Source of the DNA: Natronohydrobacter sp.
GTDB lineage: Bacteria; Pseudomonadota; Alphaproteobacteria; Rhodobacterales; Rhodobacteraceae
Length of the DNA stretch: 7,858 nt
Direction: 5' to 3'
NCBI GenBank assembly: GCA_007118445.1
Contig: SKRP01000273.1
Location: forward strand, 1-7,858
Position numbers and translations under genes: made by a program. Under the pieces are notes generated by a model. It made no database searches. It saw only the letters and a list, made by a program, of their open reading frames with translations, and was not told where the DNA came from. Shown in pieces: positions 6,125-7,858 of the stretch. Each line of letters begins with the position of its first letter. The stretch's first letter is position 1.

Positions 6125-7270
6125 TCAGGCCGCCGCGCGTTCGGCGTGATAGGCCCAGTCGAGCCAGCCCATGAGCACCGCAATATCCGAGGTCTCGACC
6201 GTTGCGCCGCACCAGATGCGCAGCCCCGCCGGTGCATCGCGATAGGCCCCGATATCGAAGGCCACGCCTTCTTTCTCCAGCCGTTTGGCGACCGCCTTGG
6301 CAAAGGCTGCGCCATCCGCAATCGTCGGATCGGTGAATTTCAGGCAGACACTGGTCGTCGAGGCCGTGGCCGGATCCTCTGCCAGATTGGCGATCCAGTC
6401 ATGCGTGGCGCAAAACTCCGCGATCACGCCCGCATTCGCCTCACAGCGCGCTATCAGCGCCTCCAGCCCGCCAATGCGGCGTGCCCAGTCCAGCGCGACC
6501 AGATAATCCTCGACCGCCAGCATCGAGGGCGTGTTGATCGTCTCGCCCTTGAAAATCCCCTCGATCAGTTTGCCGCCCTTGGTCAGGCGGAAGATCTTCG
6601 GCATCGGCCATGCGGGCGTATGGTTTTCCAGCCGCTCCACTGCGCGGGGCGACAGGATCAGGATGCCATGCGCTGCCTCGCCGCCCATCACTTTCTGCCA
6701 GGAAAAGGTGGTCACATCGAGCTTGTCCCAGGGCAGCTCCATCGCAAAGGCCGCCGAGGTCGCATCGCAGATCGTGAGGCCCGCGCGGTCATCGGGGATC
6801 ATGTCGCCATTGGGCATCCGCACGCCTGATGTGGTGCCGTTCCATGTGAACACCACATCCGTATCGTAATCCACCGCCGCCATGTCGACGATCTGGCCAT
6901 AGTCTGCCGTGCGCACATCCGCATCCAGCTTTAACTGTTTGACCACATCCGTGACCCAGCCCGCGCCGAAGCTTTCCCAGGCAACCATCGTCACCTTGCG
7001 CGGCCCCAAGAGCGACCACATCGCCATCTCGACAGCGCCTGTATCAGAAGCCGGGACAATGCCGATCCGGTAATCGCTTGGCACGCCAAGGATTTCGCGC
7101 GTGCCCTCGATCGCGGCCAGCAGCTTTTCCTTGCCCACGGCCGCACGGTGCGAACGGCCCAGGGGCGCATCAGCCAGCAGATCGAGGGAAAAATCGGGGA
7201 TCTTGGCGCAGGGGCCAGAAGAAAAGCGCGGATTTGCCGGGCGCTTGGCCGGTTGTGCAGGTCCAGTCAT
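6125..7270 (-). CDS. serC: Phosphoserine aminotransferase
   Basis: SerC transfers an amino group from glutamate to 3-phosphohydroxypyruvate, giving phosphoserine; it is PLP-dependent and cytosolic. The 381-residue product belongs to the class-V aminotransferase branch found in alphaproteobacteria and Methanosarcina rather than the E. coli type. Supporting features are the N-terminal NPRFSSGPCAKIP (13-25), the substrate loop GRSHR (38-42), VPASDTGAVEMA (72-83) contacting the cofactor phosphate, D169 in ICDATSA pairing with the pyridine nitrogen, and the PLP lysine K193 in FSWQKVMGGE. GETINTPSM at 242-250 and the late GLRIWCGATVE also fit the family. ATG 7268-7270 is preceded by GGAAGGA (complement of 7275-7281). 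It is the first gene of a probable serC-serA operon diverging from serB. A promoter-like element and a structured leader lie upstream. Confidence 0.97.
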   Translation of the reverse strand: MTGPAQPAKRPANPRFSSGPCAKIPDFSLDLLADAPLGRSHRAAVGKEKLLAAIEGTREILGVPSDYRIGIVPASDTGAVEMAMWSLLGPRKVTMVAWESFGAGWVTDVVKQLKLDADVRTADYGQIVDMAAVDYDTDVVFTWNGTTSGVRMPNGDMIPDDRAGLTICDATSAAFAMELPWDKLDVTTFSWQKVMGGEAAHGILILSPRAVERLENHTPAWPMPKIFRLTKGGKLIEGIFKGETINTPSMLAVEDYLVALDWARRIGGLEALIARCEANAGVIAEFCATHDWIANLAEDPATASTTSVCLKFTDPTIADGAAFAKAVAKRLEKEGVAFDIGAYRDAPAGLRIWCGATVETSDIAVLMGWLDWAYHAERAAA

Positions 7271-7315
7271 GGTATCCTTCCAGATATATGCCCTTCGTTG
7301 GGGAAGGGTGTCCCG
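7271..7315 (-). promoter_or_regulatory. Structured serC 5' leader, candidate serC leader RNA
   Basis: Read on the minus strand, the leader carries two small hairpins. The first pairs CCCTTC with GAAGGG (7291-7308, 6-base loop). The second pairs TATC with GATA (7273-7286) and has most of the Shine-Dalgarno sequence, GGAAG, in its loop. A conserved serC leader RNA motif just upstream of serC is established in alphaproteobacteria (found by comparative genomics), and its position fits. I cannot verify the consensus from one sequence, and the second stem is only 4 bp. Control of SerC translation by leader folding is an inference. Confidence 0.4.
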
Positions 7316-7321
7316 CCTTGG

Positions 7322-7350
7322 CCATTACGCCCCGTTCCCGACTGGCGCAA
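7322..7350 (-). promoter_or_regulatory. Candidate promoter of serC-serA
   Basis: On the minus strand, TTGCGC (7350 to 7345) is followed after 17 bases by TAATGG (7327 to 7322). Transcription from about 7314 would give a leader of roughly 44 bases that contains both hairpins. The -35 and spacing are good and the flanking CTTGC resembles the other promoter-like elements here, but the -10 is a poor match to TATAAT. Confidence 0.3.
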
Positions 7351-7361
7351 GTCAGAAAATT

Positions 7362-7386
7362 GCTCTAGAGCGCCGCTTGAGGGCGC
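7362..7386. promoter_or_regulatory. Palindrome cluster in the serB-serC divergent region
   Basis: The 10-bp perfect palindrome GCTCTAGAGC (7362-7371) runs directly into an inverted pair GCGCC (7370-7374) and GGCGC (7382-7386). The cluster sits between the two divergent genes, just upstream of the serC -35 candidate. This is a natural place for a regulator or RNA polymerase site acting on both, but no known operator is recognised. Confidence 0.25.
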
Positions 7387-7439
7387 AAAAACGACGCCAC
7401 CTGTTCACCATCGGAAACCTGCTCCCGGAGGATCGCCCC

Positions 7440-7858
7440 ATGTATGTCGCCACGCTTCTGACCAACCCCGCCACCCCGAAGCTGGATGCCGCGACAGTGG
7501 AAGCCTTGCGCAACGCCTGGGGCGGCGGGCAGGCGCATTGGCTCAATCCCGGAATCGCCGCCGAATTTTCGCTGCCTGCATTGCCGGATAACCACTGGCA
7601 GGTCTGGGAGGACATGCAGGCGCTGGGCATCGATCTGGCGCTCCAGCCGGTCGAGGGGCGGCGCAAGAAGATGCTGCTTGCCGATATGGACAGCACGATG
7701 ATCGCGCAGGAATGCATTGACGAACTGGCCGATGAAGCAGGCGTCGGGGCCTATGTCGCGGATATCACGGCGCGCGCGATGAATGGCGAGCTGGATTTCG
7801 AATCGGCGCTGCGCGAGCGCGTGTCGCTGCTGAAAGGGCTGGATGCGGGCGTCATCGC
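7440..7858 (+). CDS. serB: Phosphoserine phosphatase, N-terminal part
   Basis: SerB hydrolyses phosphoserine to L-serine, the last step of the pathway. The frame runs from ATG 7440 off the right end, with about 139 residues visible. After an N-terminal regulatory-type region of about 75 residues, the HAD phosphatase domain begins with DMDSTMI: nucleophile D82 and general acid D84. Family substrate-binding residues are in place: E91 in QECIDELA, then F120 and R127 in DFESALRERVSLLKG, matching positions E20, F49 and R56 of the well-studied Methanocaldococcus jannaschii enzyme. The remaining HAD motifs lie beyond the window. GGAGGA at 7427-7432 is seven bases before the start codon. It is transcribed away from serC and serA, which complete the same pathway. 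No clear -35/-10 pair was found for it in the 169-base gap. Confidence 0.95.
   Translation, partial: MYVATLLTNPATPKLDAATVEALRNAWGGGQAHWLNPGIAAEFSLPALPDNHWQVWEDMQALGIDLALQPVEGRRKKMLLADMDSTMIAQECIDELADEAGVGAYVADITARAMNGELDFESALRERVSLLKGLDAGVI

Noticed and set aside
3589..6174. Two long plus-strand open frames (404 and 454 codons) opposite the phosphatase and serA genes
   Set aside because: They lie antisense to confidently identified genes, have no recognisable domains or coherent composition, and follow from high third-position GC removing stops on the opposite strand.
6025..6321. N-terminal extension of serA to an upstream ATG at 6321
   Set aside because: The extra residues are encoded by the REP-like repeats and the antisense of serC; family similarity and the ribosome site AAAGGAG both support the start at 6024.
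7377..7405. TTGAGG-N17 box as a serB promoter
   Set aside because: The -10 position reads CCTGTT, which does not resemble a promoter; no convincing pair was found for serB.

Overview
This window looks like chromosomal DNA from an alphaproteobacterium, most likely of the Rhodobacteraceae (Rhodobacter/Roseobacter group). The reasons are high GC with strong third-position GC bias, protein sequences of rhodobacterial type (adenosine-kinase-like PfkB protein, SerC of the alphaproteobacterial/methanogen branch), and promoter-like CTTG(C)-N17 elements. Assignment is from sequence pattern only. I see no phage, transposase, tRNA, rRNA or CRISPR. The gene content is mostly housekeeping.

Left part, plus strand (1-3575): the C-terminal end of a TrmN6-like tRNA adenine methyltransferase, endonuclease III (nth), a PfkB sugar/nucleoside kinase translationally coupled to nth through a TTGA overlap, a small secreted protein of unknown function, and the membrane zinc protease HtpX. 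The short gaps carry promoter-like signals. nth and the secreted-protein gene share a CTTGCCC-N17-CATAG arrangement, and htpX has a good match to a heat-shock (RpoH/sigma32) promoter.

Middle (3576-6124): htpX converges on a PPP-family metallophosphatase gene, with a perfect 14-bp-arm palindrome between them. Upstream of the phosphatase, on the same minus strand, lies serA. Two further copies of the palindromic element sit head to head in the 100-bp serC-serA gap, so this is a REP-like repeat family.

Right part (6125-7858): serC and serA run leftward and serB runs rightward from a 169-bp divergent region. SerA oxidises 3-phosphoglycerate, SerC transaminates the product to phosphoserine, and SerB dephosphorylates it to L-serine, so the whole phosphorylated serine pathway is encoded here (serB is cut by the window end). 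The serC side of the divergent region has a promoter-like element and a short leader with two small hairpins. The second holds the Shine-Dalgarno sequence in its loop, making it a candidate for the serC leader RNA known from alphaproteobacteria.

I found no clearly undescribed system. The most worthwhile leads are the serC leader, the REP-like pair, the heat-shock promoter of htpX and the unknown secreted protein beside it.
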